Below, piece by piece: positions 26,029 through 33,495 of a DNA stretch of 47,702 nucleotides. Below the pieces are notes generated by a model. The model was not told the DNA's origin and did no database searches. It was given only the letters and a program-made list of their open reading frames with translations. This stretch comes from Coriobacteriales bacterium (GTDB taxonomy: Bacteria; Actinomycetota; Coriobacteriia; Coriobacteriales; UBA8131), in contig JAISGO010000012.1 in the NCBI GenBank assembly GCA_031263025.1, positions 1 through 47,702 of the forward strand. The letters are read 5' to 3'. The translations under genes and the position numbers were made by a program. The first letter of the stretch is position 1; each line of letters begins with the position of its first letter.

Positions 26029-26073
26029 ATCCAAGATCGAATACTTATTTGTCAAACGAAAGAAGCATCATCT

Positions 26074-28485
26074 ATGTATAAGAAAAGCCCCATCAGCGAA
26101 CGTATTGCCTCGATCCGCGAGCGTTATCGCAATACCGTGCCGACCATCATGACCGAGCGTTTCAAGATTGTCACTGAGTTCTATAAAGCCCATCCCGATC
26201 TACCGGCGATGAAGAAGCGCGCGCTGGTCTTCAAAGAGCTCTGTGAGAAGATGCCTACCCCCATCCATAAGCATGAGTTGGTGGTAGGCGATCTGACCTC
26301 CATCTATCGTGGAAGTGCCCTCTATCCGGATTGCTCGGCTTGGATGTTCGAGAACTTCCGCGTGACCGACCCCCGCGAGCGTGAGCTCGACCGCTATGAG
26401 GTAAGCGACGAGGACCTTGAATACATCTGGAGTGAAGAGGACTTCTGGCTCAAGAACAACCTCTCACACAAGATGGATAACTCGCTTACCCCAGGGTTCC
26501 ACAAGATCGTCGGCAATGGGGTCACCACTTTCGGCGATAAAGGTTGCTCGACCATGCCGACCGGTCATTATTGCGTCGACTTTGAGTTGGTCATCAACAA
26601 GGGCTTCAAGGCGATCGGCGATGAGGCCCGTGCCCATCTGGCCGCGATTGACGGCAAACTCTATGGCGAGGACGCCAAGAAAGCCCAATTCTACGAGGCC
26701 ATCTCTATCGTCTCTGACGCTATGTTGACCTATGCCGAGCGTTACGCCCAAGAAGCCGACCGCCAAGCCGCCGCTTGTGAATATCCGGAACGTAAAGCCG
26801 AGCTTGAGATGATGGCCAAGACCCTGCGTTGGATCTTCAAGAACCCCTGTCGCACCCTTTACGAGGCAGTCGAGGCGATGTACCTCTACCAGACGGCATC
26901 GGGACTTTCTGAGGCTTTGCATGGTACCTCTTGGGGCCGGGCCGACCAGTATCTGGGTGGATTTTATCAAGAGGATCTCGAAGCCGGACGTATCACCCCG
27001 GAGTACGGGCAGGAGATCATCGATGCTTTCTGCTTGAAACTTGCCGAATCCAATCGCGTCTCAGGTTCTGAGGTGACCTACGCCAACGGTGGCTATACCT
27101 CAGGGCAGCTGATCACCCTAGGCGGGGTCGGACGCGACGGCAAGGACGCCACTAACGCCCTCACCTATATGTTCCTCCAATCAGCCGACCGGCTCGACCT
27201 GCACGATCCGCCGATGTCCGTACGTATCGACGATGACACTCCCGAAGAGCTCTGGGAAGCCGCCATCGAGACCACCAAGCGCCACGGCGGCCTGCCTACT
27301 TTCGAGAGCGACAACGCTATCATCCCAGCCCTGGCAAAGCGCATGTCCTTAGAGGATGCCCGTGACTACTGCTTGATCGGCTGCGTCGAGCCAGCAGGTG
27401 CTGGCGACGAGTGGCCGGCCTGCGGTGGTTCCGGCCAGGAGTCCTTCTGGCTGCTCTCCGGTCTGGCTAACCAGGCCATCAACAATGGTGAGAACCCCAA
27501 GAAAGGTCCGGACGGCAAGACCACTGGCCAGACCGGGATCGCGACCGGCTATCTCTATGAAATGAAGGATTTTGACGAGGTCTTGGCTGCTGTCGAGAAG
27601 CAGATGGACTACTTTGTGGACTGGCATATCGCCTTCACCAATATCCATGAGTACGTGGTGGCCGAAAACGCCCCTCTGCCGGTGATCTCGGCGGTGATGG
27701 ATGGCTGCATGGAATCCGGCAAAGACGTCTCCTGGGGCGGCGCCAAGTACAACTCGACCGGCTTCGCCGGAGTCGGCTTGGGCACTCTGGTGGACAGTCT
27801 CGCCGTGATCAAGTACATGGTTTTCGACAAGAAGCTGATCGACGCCAAGGACTTCCTTGAGGCAGTCAACTCCAACTGGGAAGGCCAAGAGGAGCTGCGC
27901 CAGACCATCCATAAGATCGTGCCGCGCTATGGCAACGACGACCCCTACGTCGACGAGATCGCCAAGTGGGTGGCGGACAAGTTCTCGGCCAAAGTCTCGG
28001 CTGCGACTGGTCCGCGTGGCAACCACTTCGCCCCTGGCCTTTATCCGGTCGCCCTACACGTGCTCTATGGCATGATCTCCCCGGCTACCCCGGACGGCCG
28101 CAAGGCCGGCGAGCCCCTCTCTGACGGCATCTCGCCGGTGCAGCAGATGGACAAGTCGGGGCCGCTCTCGACCCTCAAGTCGACCAGTGTCTTCGACCAT
28201 TCGGAGTTTCCCAACGGCACCCTGCTCAATATGAAGCTCCACCCCAAGTCGGTCGAGGGCGAGGGACTGCATAAACTCGAGGCTTTGATCAAGTCCTACA
28301 TGGATCTCGGCGGCATGGAACTGCAGTTCAACATCGTCAGCCCTGAGACCCTGCGCGACGCTCAGGCCAACCCTGAGGCGCACAAGGACCTGGTGGTACG
28401 TATCGCCGGCTTCTCAGCTTACTTCACTGAGTTGTTCAAAGGTATGCAGGACGACGTGATCTACCGTACCGAAGTCGAACTGTAA
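26074..28485 (+). CDS. Glycyl radical enzyme 3 (paralogue of GRE2)
   Basis: An 803-residue GRE with Cys437 and Glu439 (GCVEP) and radical Gly779, exactly the positions of GRE2. I chose ATG 26074 rather than the upstream ATG at 26020 because it aligns with the GRE2 N-terminus and is preceded by AAAGAAG. Differences from GRE2 cluster in the first half and near the active site (for example VSGSEVTYANGG against VSAAMVTYAIGG), so the pair may differ in substrate. The last 350 residues or so are nearly the same, also at DNA level. The next genes are a terminator and activase AE2. Confidence 0.9.
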   Translation: MYKKSPISERIASIRERYRNTVPTIMTERFKIVTEFYKAHPDLPAMKKRALVFKELCEKMPTPIHKHELVVGDLTSIYRGSALYPDCSAWMFENFRVTDPRERELDRYEVSDEDLEYIWSEEDFWLKNNLSHKMDNSLTPGFHKIVGNGVTTFGDKGCSTMPTGHYCVDFELVINKGFKAIGDEARAHLAAIDGKLYGEDAKKAQFYEAISIVSDAMLTYAERYAQEADRQAAACEYPERKAELEMMAKTLRWIFKNPCRTLYEAVEAMYLYQTASGLSEALHGTSWGRADQYLGGFYQEDLEAGRITPEYGQEIIDAFCLKLAESNRVSGSEVTYANGGYTSGQLITLGGVGRDGKDATNALTYMFLQSADRLDLHDPPMSVRIDDDTPEELWEAAIETTKRHGGLPTFESDNAIIPALAKRMSLEDARDYCLIGCVEPAGAGDEWPACGGSGQESFWLLSGLANQAINNGENPKKGPDGKTTGQTGIATGYLYEMKDFDEVLAAVEKQMDYFVDWHIAFTNIHEYVVAENAPLPVISAVMDGCMESGKDVSWGGAKYNSTGFAGVGLGTLVDSLAVIKYMVFDKKLIDAKDFLEAVNSNWEGQEELRQTIHKIVPRYGNDDPYVDEIAKWVADKFSAKVSAATGPRGNHFAPGLYPVALHVLYGMISPATPDGRKAGEPLSDGISPVQQMDKSGPLSTLKSTSVFDHSEFPNGTLLNMKLHPKSVEGEGLHKLEALIKSYMDLGGMELQFNIVSPETLRDAQANPEAHKDLVVRIAGFSAYFTELFKGMQDDVIYRTEVEL

Positions 28486-28496
28486 AATAATAATTT

Positions 28497-28531
28497 GCCT
28501 CGGGGGCGATCAGGCCTCCGAGGCTGTTTTT
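28497..28531 (+). terminator. Terminator between GRE3 and activase 2
   Basis: GCCTCGGGGG (28497-28506) pairs with CCTCCGAGGC (28515-28524), with one G-U pair, followed by TGTTTTT. It probably keeps activase expression below that of the GREs. Confidence 0.8.
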
Positions 28532-28559
28532 AGCTCAGGCAGAAGGAGCCCACAGGCGC

Positions 28560-29606
28560 ATGGTAAATATAGACACAAGGGGACTGACTTACGACGTCCA
28601 GGGTTTCACCGTCCAGGACGGGCCGGGCATCCGCACCACGGTCTTCCTCAAAGGTTGCCCCCTGCGTTGTCTTTGGTGTCACAGCCCTGAGTCGCAGCGT
28701 TTCGACCCCCAGATCTCCTATATGAAGATGCGCTGCGTCGGCATCGATGAATGCGGGCTCTGCCTTGCGCCGGAAGTCTGTCCGCAAGCCGCGATCAAAG
28801 CAGGGGAGTGGGTCGACAAGCCGGCTGAGCCAGGGGTGCAGATCCAACTGCCCGAGCTTGACCGCGGCAAGTGCGATGATTGCGGGCTCTGCGCGGAGAA
28901 ATGTCCGACTGAGGCCCTCTTCATGGCCGGTGAAGAGTGGTCGGTAGATCGTCTGGTCGAACGCCTGCTCAAAGACAAGACCTTCTTCGAGCATTCCGGT
29001 GGGGGAGTGACTATCTCCGGTGGCGAACCGCTTTCCCAGCATGATTTTACTCTGGCGGTGCTTAAGCGCCTGCATGAAGAGGGCATCCATACCGCACTTG
29101 ACACTACCGGCTTCGCCAAGTGGGAGGTCTTGGCCGAGAGCGTGCCTTACACCAATCTTTATCTCTATGACCTGAAGAACATGGACTCCAAGCAGCACGA
29201 GCAGGGCACTGGCGTGCCCAACCAGCTGATCCTCGAGAACTTGGAAAAGCTGGGCCAGGCCTGCGCCGACTTCAACCGCAAGAGCATCGGCGACTATTCG
29301 AGTGCCGCAGTGGCGGCTGCCGACCCGCGCCAGGTGGCCCAGATCCAAGTCCGGGTGCCGGTCATCCCCAACTACAACGATAACCCAGCTAATTTCGAGG
29401 TCATGGCAAAGTTCTGCCAGAAGCTCCAAGCCAATGGGGCGCTTAAGATCATCCAGCTTCTGCCTTATCACAACCTCGGCGTCGCCAAGCACGAACGCAT
29501 CCTCACCCAAGGCCAGATCTTGGAGGCTCCCAATATGGACGATAGCCACGTTGAGCCTTTGGCTGAGATACTACGTCAGGCTGGCCTACCGGTGCAGTTG
29601 CATTAG
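28560..29606 (+). CDS. Glycyl radical enzyme activase 2 (radical SAM, with two ferredoxin clusters)
   Basis: A 348-residue activase with radical SAM cysteines 33, 37 and 40 (GCPLRCLWC) and two extra cluster motifs (C-x5-C-x2-C-x5-C near 60 and CDDCGLCAEKC near 105). GGGVTISGGEPL is present. It is similar to AE1 throughout but not identical, and has a longer insert near residues 240-270 (NRKSIGDYSSAAVAAADPRQ). Its position after GRE2 and GRE3 makes it their likely partner. AGAAGGAG lies upstream. The DUF4125-like gene begins 18 bp after its stop, so AE2 heads the four-gene module. Confidence 0.92.
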   Translation: MVNIDTRGLTYDVQGFTVQDGPGIRTTVFLKGCPLRCLWCHSPESQRFDPQISYMKMRCVGIDECGLCLAPEVCPQAAIKAGEWVDKPAEPGVQIQLPELDRGKCDDCGLCAEKCPTEALFMAGEEWSVDRLVERLLKDKTFFEHSGGGVTISGGEPLSQHDFTLAVLKRLHEEGIHTALDTTGFAKWEVLAESVPYTNLYLYDLKNMDSKQHEQGTGVPNQLILENLEKLGQACADFNRKSIGDYSSAAVAAADPRQVAQIQVRVPVIPNYNDNPANFEVMAKFCQKLQANGALKIIQLLPYHNLGVAKHERILTQGQILEAPNMDDSHVEPLAEILRQAGLPVQLH

Positions 29607-29624
29607 AACAAGATGCGAGGGAAA

Positions 29625-30290
29625 ATGATGACGCAAAAGGACGGAAAGCAAGAAGGCGCTGAACTAAGGCCGACTCCCGAGTTACTTGACCAGATTGCTA
29701 CACGTGAGTGGCAGATGTTGCAAGAGGTCAACCAAGGCGGCCCGCGGGCCGAATGTCAGGACTCACCTCAGACCTTCAAGGCTATGCGCGAGGGACAGTT
29801 CGCGGTTTGGTCAAAATCTGCCGCTGAGTCCTATCTGCAGGACCTGAAAGACGCTGAGCAGACGGGACGCAATTTAGTCCGGGAAAAATATGTGAACATG
29901 ATGCTCTTGGGTCAGACCTGCATGAACACTGATTATCTGCCCCTGGCTTCGCCACGCAGACAAAAAGTCGTCGAGCTGAGCACTTCTGTGGCTGACCTGC
30001 TTGTCCAGGAAAACACTGCCATCTTGTCTCGTTATCCCCACTTGGCGCCTTTGATGCGCCCTGTCGAACAGGCCGGCGATGACCAAGATCATACCTCTAT
30101 AGAGACCTACCTACGGGGAGAGCTCCTCACTTATTCAGAGACGACCCTCGAGCTCCTGCTCCAATGGGTCACGCAACTTGAGCGCGAGGGGCGCGATTAC
30201 GCTAAGCAAGTGTTGACCAATTCCCTGCGCTTTAACGGTTTCAGAGACTTAGCCCAAGCTGACGCTGCGGTTGCCCATGCCCAGCGCTGA
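29625..30290 (+). CDS. DUF4125-like protein
   Basis: A 221-residue soluble protein with the DUF4125-type pattern: an N-terminal helical part with REWQMLQEVNQGGPRAECQ, then FKAMREGQFAVWS, and a helical C-terminus with an EKYVNMM segment. I chose ATG 29625 because GAGGG lies just upstream; ATG 29628 is as good. No catalytic motif is evident. It lies 18 bp after AE2, and the TPR gene begins inside it, so these are co-translated. The function is unknown. Confidence 0.65.
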   Translation: MMTQKDGKQEGAELRPTPELLDQIATREWQMLQEVNQGGPRAECQDSPQTFKAMREGQFAVWSKSAAESYLQDLKDAEQTGRNLVREKYVNMMLLGQTCMNTDYLPLASPRRQKVVELSTSVADLLVQENTAILSRYPHLAPLMRPVEQAGDDQDHTSIETYLRGELLTYSETTLELLLQWVTQLEREGRDYAKQVLTNSLRFNGFRDLAQADAAVAHAQR

Positions 30291-31107
30291 CCTGGATAAT
30301 CTGCTCGCGCGCATTGACTCTATCTTAGGCCACGCTGACAAACAGTTAGTTGACCAGCAGTTAAAGTCGCTGCTCGAGCAAAGTGAGGCGGACGACCCTT
30401 TAAGCCCGGCCACACTCTGTCTGCTCAACGAGTATGCGGGTTGGCTACGCGGTGTCAGCCGTTTGACTGAAGCCGAAAGTTACTTCCAGATATTGCTAGA
30501 GCGAATTGCCGACTGCCCAGGCGACCAGGGAGTGGCGCGAGCCAATGCCTTGGTCAATATCGCTGGTTTGCGCCGCTTACAAGGCGACCCCGAGGGGGCC
30601 TTGGCCCTTTGCGATGAGGCCGCAACCTTAAGCGAGGGTAAGGCACATGCCGATGTCTATCTTGACGCTGCCATCCTGAACGCCCGTCTTCTGGCTTACA
30701 TTTCTGCTGGTAACTGCGAAGCGGCCTTAAGCTGTGCACACAGCTTATTGGAAAACCTCCAAGGCAACCCCGAAACCGACGACCATGAATTAGCCACTGC
30801 CTATAACAACCTAGCAGCGCTGGCCATGCGCGCAGGAAAACTTGAACAGGCCGAACAAGCGGCGGATAAAGCCCTGCTCATCTACCAGCAGATGCCAGAG
30901 GAAAATATCCACCACGGTAGTGCGCTGGCGACGCGCGGCTCGATCCATCTCAAGAAGGGAGAATATACAGCTGCGCTGGAAAGCTTCGAGCAGGCACTCC
31001 CTTTGATCAGGCGATACTTCGGTGAGAACCAAGAATATGCACAAGCGGTAAAGCTACGCGACCTTGCCCTGCGCGAGTGTGAACCCTTTAGAAAGGACGA
31101 GCGATGA
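30277..31107 (+). CDS. Tetratricopeptide repeat protein
   Basis: A 276-residue, all-helical soluble protein. Several 34-residue repeats are visible (for example ATAYNNLAALAMRAGKLEQA and GSALATRGSIHLKKGEYTAA), giving a solenoid for protein-protein contact. No signal peptide. Its ATG overlaps the previous stop by 14 bases, and its own stop overlaps the next gene (ATGA). It probably tethers the neighbouring proteins to one another or to a client. Confidence 0.8.
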   Translation: MPSADLDNLLARIDSILGHADKQLVDQQLKSLLEQSEADDPLSPATLCLLNEYAGWLRGVSRLTEAESYFQILLERIADCPGDQGVARANALVNIAGLRRLQGDPEGALALCDEAATLSEGKAHADVYLDAAILNARLLAYISAGNCEAALSCAHSLLENLQGNPETDDHELATAYNNLAALAMRAGKLEQAEQAADKALLIYQQMPEENIHHGSALATRGSIHLKKGEYTAALESFEQALPLIRRYFGENQEYAQAVKLRDLALRECEPFRKDER

Positions 31108-32066
31108 AAGCCCTGCAGCTTTCCCGTGAATATTGTATGGGAACATTCCTGCCTGCTTTCCGCGCTGCTTATCCTGACGTGGCAGCGCAGACCGCCTTTG
31201 GCTTGGCCGGCAACGGATCAGAATGTTTCGGTTACGACGATGAATGGTCGCGGGATCACGATTGGGGCGTGGACTTTTTTTGTTGGCTGCCCGATGACCT
31301 CGCTACTGACGGCCAAGGACAAGCTAGCGCCTTACTCAGAGAACTCGGACAGTGGCGGACCGATTTCCTGAAGCATAATCCCCCTAGTGCTCTGCGGCTA
31401 GAGTCCAGCTATAGCCGTGCGCGTGGCGTGATCGCGGTGGGGGACTTCTACCGACAGTTGATCGGTGTAGCGGGCTGTCCAGGAGAGCTCAGCCAGTGGC
31501 TGCGTATTCCTGAGCCTAATCTCGCCCTGGCCGTCAATGGCGAGGTCTGGCAAGACGGCGCTGGTGACTTCAGCCGTATCCGCCGCGAGCTGCTACAGTT
31601 TTACCCTGAGGACCTGCGCCTCAAACGTCTGGCCGCCAGATGCATGGAAATCGCCCAGACTGGCCAATACAACTTCGAAAGGACGGGCAAACGCAGCGAA
31701 TGGCTGACCGTTAAGTTGATCTTGGCCCGCTTTGCCGAAGCCGTGATCGCCGTAGTTTTCTTGCTTAACAAAATCTATCGTCCCTACTATAAATGGGCGG
31801 CGCACATGATGTATGGCTTGCCCCTCCTGGGCAGTCCGGTCAGCCAGGCCCTCCAGAAGCTTTTCCTGCTCGACCCGGCCAAGACGCAGGAACGCAAGGC
31901 ATCTTCGCTGATCATTGAAGAGATCTGCGCTTTGCTCGTAGGCGAGCTCAATCGCCAAGAACTGACCACAAGCGGTGAGGTTTTTCTCACTGTTCAAGGC
32001 CAGGAGCTACAAGCCCGGATCAAGGATCCGGCTTTGGCAAAACTTCCTGCTCAGTATCTCGTATAA
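31104..32066 (+). CDS. DUF4037-like protein with nucleotidyltransferase signature
   Basis: A 320-residue protein. Near the N-terminus it reads GNGSECFGYDDEWSRDHDWG: Gly38-Ser39, then Asp51-His52-Asp53, the G-S...D-x-D pattern of polymerase-beta-type nucleotidyltransferases that bind a metal ion and NTP. This resembles the DUF4037 family. The C-terminal two thirds are helical with a hydrophobic region around 205-225. Target and substrate are unknown; nucleotidylation of a protein or small molecule is an inference from the motif. It overlaps the TPR gene by four bases. Confidence 0.7.
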   Translation: MKALQLSREYCMGTFLPAFRAAYPDVAAQTAFGLAGNGSECFGYDDEWSRDHDWGVDFFCWLPDDLATDGQGQASALLRELGQWRTDFLKHNPPSALRLESSYSRARGVIAVGDFYRQLIGVAGCPGELSQWLRIPEPNLALAVNGEVWQDGAGDFSRIRRELLQFYPEDLRLKRLAARCMEIAQTGQYNFERTGKRSEWLTVKLILARFAEAVIAVVFLLNKIYRPYYKWAAHMMYGLPLLGSPVSQALQKLFLLDPAKTQERKASSLIIEEICALLVGELNRQELTTSGEVFLTVQGQELQARIKDPALAKLPAQYLV

Positions 32067-32076
32067 AGGAGAAAAA

Positions 32077-33009
32077 ATGCTTACAGACAAGCCCCAAATC
32101 CTGGTCATCGGCGGTAGTTATTTCCTCGGTCGGGTCTTTTGCCGGCTCTGCTCTGAGGGCGGCCTTGCCGACCTCTTCGTGATCAACCGCGGTCGCTACA
32201 AGCTTGATCTGCCTGGTGTGAGGGAGTATCAAGCTGACCGACACGATGCCTCCTCGCTAGACCACATCGTTAAAGAAGAGCTCATCAGACAGGACTTTGA
32301 TGCAGTTGTCGACCTCTGTGCCTACCAGCCTGGCGACATCGCCGCCTTACTCAATCTTGTCAAGGGGCGTTGTAATCGCTACGTTTATGTCAGCACTTCG
32401 AGCGTCTATCAAGCAAGCGATATAGCCAAGGACGAGGACGCCCCTTTGTTGGATGAGTTCCCCGCAGGTGAAGTCGGCAGCTATGTGCAGGATAAGCGTT
32501 ATCTGGAAAACGAGCTCGATTGGGGCAGCGCCCAAGTTGACATGGACTACACGGTATTCCGGCCGAGCTTCATCTTCGGTCCCTACAACTATGCTCCCCG
32601 TGAATCCTGGCTGATCGAGCGGATCATAAAGGGTCAGCCTGTCCCTTATCCAAGTGACGCCAGCGCCAAGTTCAGCATGGTCTATGTCAGTGATGCGGCC
32701 CGCGCCCTGATTGCGGCTGCAACGAGTGAGCGAAGTGGAAAACAGCTCTACAACCTGGCGAGTCCTGAACAGATTGACTATGACCGGCTTTTCCAAGAGC
32801 TTGAGCTGCAGAATGGTCAAAGTTTCCTTCGTAATCCGATGGGTATAGAGAAGATCATCGAGGACAACGTCGGTTTAGCCTTCCCCCTCGATCAAAACGA
32901 CTTACTTGACGCTAATCGTTTCACGCGCGACTTCGAATTCAGCTGGACTCCTTTCAGCGAAGGCATGCGTAAGACCTTTAAGGCCTTTAAGGCGGTGTTC
33001 ACAAAATAG
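32077..33009 (+). CDS. NAD-dependent epimerase/dehydratase-family protein
   Basis: A 310-residue extended short-chain dehydrogenase. The Rossmann motif VIGGSYFLGR gives Gly12, Gly13 and Gly18, and the active site pair is Tyr136 and Lys140 (SYVQDKRYLE), with Ser in STSSVYQ. ATG 32077 follows a strong AAAGGAGA, 10 bp after the DUF4037-like stop. It resembles atypical SDRs that work on nucleotide sugars or act as isomerase-like proteins; the substrate is not known. It is the last gene of the AE2-linked module. Confidence 0.85.
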   Translation: MLTDKPQILVIGGSYFLGRVFCRLCSEGGLADLFVINRGRYKLDLPGVREYQADRHDASSLDHIVKEELIRQDFDAVVDLCAYQPGDIAALLNLVKGRCNRYVYVSTSSVYQASDIAKDEDAPLLDEFPAGEVGSYVQDKRYLENELDWGSAQVDMDYTVFRPSFIFGPYNYAPRESWLIERIIKGQPVPYPSDASAKFSMVYVSDAARALIAAATSERSGKQLYNLASPEQIDYDRLFQELELQNGQSFLRNPMGIEKIIEDNVGLAFPLDQNDLLDANRFTRDFEFSWTPFSEGMRKTFKAFKAVFTK

Positions 33010-33088
33010 ACAAGTCAGACTGGAGCGGGTGAAAAGACTTGCATTTAGATAACTTAAATCTGGCGCCGGATATTTTGTTCGAACCTAA

Positions 33089-33111
33089 GGGACAGTCTAT
33101 AGGGTGTCCCC
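33089..33111. repeat. GGGGACAC-type repeat, degraded copy 3
   Basis: AGGGACA faces GGTGTCCCC around TCTATAG. It is shorter and less exact than the copies at 1058 and 15043. It marks the right edge of the GRE island. Confidence 0.45.
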
Positions 33112-33137
33112 GCATTGACAATGTTTTTCGCGTAGGA

Positions 33138-33220
33138 AAAATCACCCAGATCGTATGAGCATCGGACCGAAGTTACCTGGCGGTGATGAGGTCCGATGCG
33201 AATGCGAGCTGGGTGATTTT
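33138..33220 (-). other. Large two-stem hairpin downstream of tRNA-Gly
   Basis: AAAATCACCCAG (33138-33149) pairs perfectly with CTGGGTGATTTT (33209-33220), enclosing a second perfect stem GCATCGGACC (33159-33168) with GGTCCGATGC (33190-33199). On the minus strand it follows the tRNA gene by 11 bases and ends in a T-run, so it can act as the tRNA terminator, but it is larger than needed. Confidence 0.6.
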
Positions 33221-33231
33221 AACAAGCGAAA

Positions 33232-33307
33232 TGGAGCGGCGGACGGGACTCGAACCCGCAACAATCAGCTTGGAAGGCTGATGCTCTACCAATTGAACTA
33301 CCGCCGC
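33232..33307 (-). tRNA. tRNA-Gly (anticodon TCC)
   Basis: A 76-nt tRNA on the minus strand. The acceptor stem is GCGGCGG/CCGCCGC, the D-arm includes GTTCAATTGGTAGAGC, the anticodon stem-loop is CAGCCTTCCAAGCTG with TCC at position 34 (33272-33274), and the T-arm contains GGTTCGAGTCC. CCA is encoded in the gene (33232-33234). Confidence 0.97.
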
Positions 33308-33319
33308 GAAACCCTTAAG

Positions 33320-33325
33320 ATTATA
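33320..33325 (-). promoter_or_regulatory. -10 box of tRNA-Gly
   Basis: TATAAT on the minus strand, 12 bases upstream of the mature tRNA end. Confidence 0.55.
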
Positions 33326-33340
33326 GCGCAACTTTGCTTG

Positions 33341-33349
33341 TGCTAAAAT
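33341..33349 (+). promoter_or_regulatory. Extended -10 of the MgtE-N/Nramp operon
   Basis: TGCTAAAAT, an extended -10 box, faces away from the tRNA promoter. It predicts a leader of about 140 bases before ATG 33496. Confidence 0.45.
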
Positions 33350-33355
33350 ATCACC

Positions 33356-33495
33356 GTTTTCATTGGACAAGAGAAAAGGTTACTGTGAAAGCTTCTGATC
33401 ACTTAGATCACCCTCGAAGCATGTAGCCTGTCCGCGTCTCCCAGGTGGGGCCGGACGGGCCGCACTACCACACATGTCAGATATAGGGAGACGTG
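33356..33495 (+). promoter_or_regulatory. Structured 5' leader, candidate metal-sensing riboswitch
   Basis: Two clear stem-loops: GCTTC-TGATC-ACTTA-GATCA-CCCTC-GAAGC, and a longer one in which GTAG pairs with CTAC, CCTGTCCG with CGGACGGG, and CCC with GGG in the middle. The ribosome site AGGGAG follows at 33485. I looked for M-box and yybP-ykoY signatures and do not see them. Position ahead of a Mg2+ transporter suggests ion control; this is inference. Confidence 0.5.

Noticed and set aside
26020-26073. Longer GRE3 start at 26020
   Set aside because: It lies inside the preceding terminator stem, has no ribosome site, and adds residues with no counterpart in GRE2.
18068-28485. Choline TMA-lyase, isethionate or taurine sulfite-lyase cluster
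   Set aside because: No shell genes, no CoA-acylating aldehyde dehydrogenase, no sulfite reductase or ammonia-side genes; motifs alone do not fix the substrate.
33232-33307. Phage or ICE attachment site in tRNA-Gly
   Set aside because: No integrase gene and no second copy of the tRNA end in the window.
33356-33495. Known M-box or yybP-ykoY riboswitch
   Set aside because: The conserved loop sequences of either class are not visible; kept only as an unassigned structured leader.
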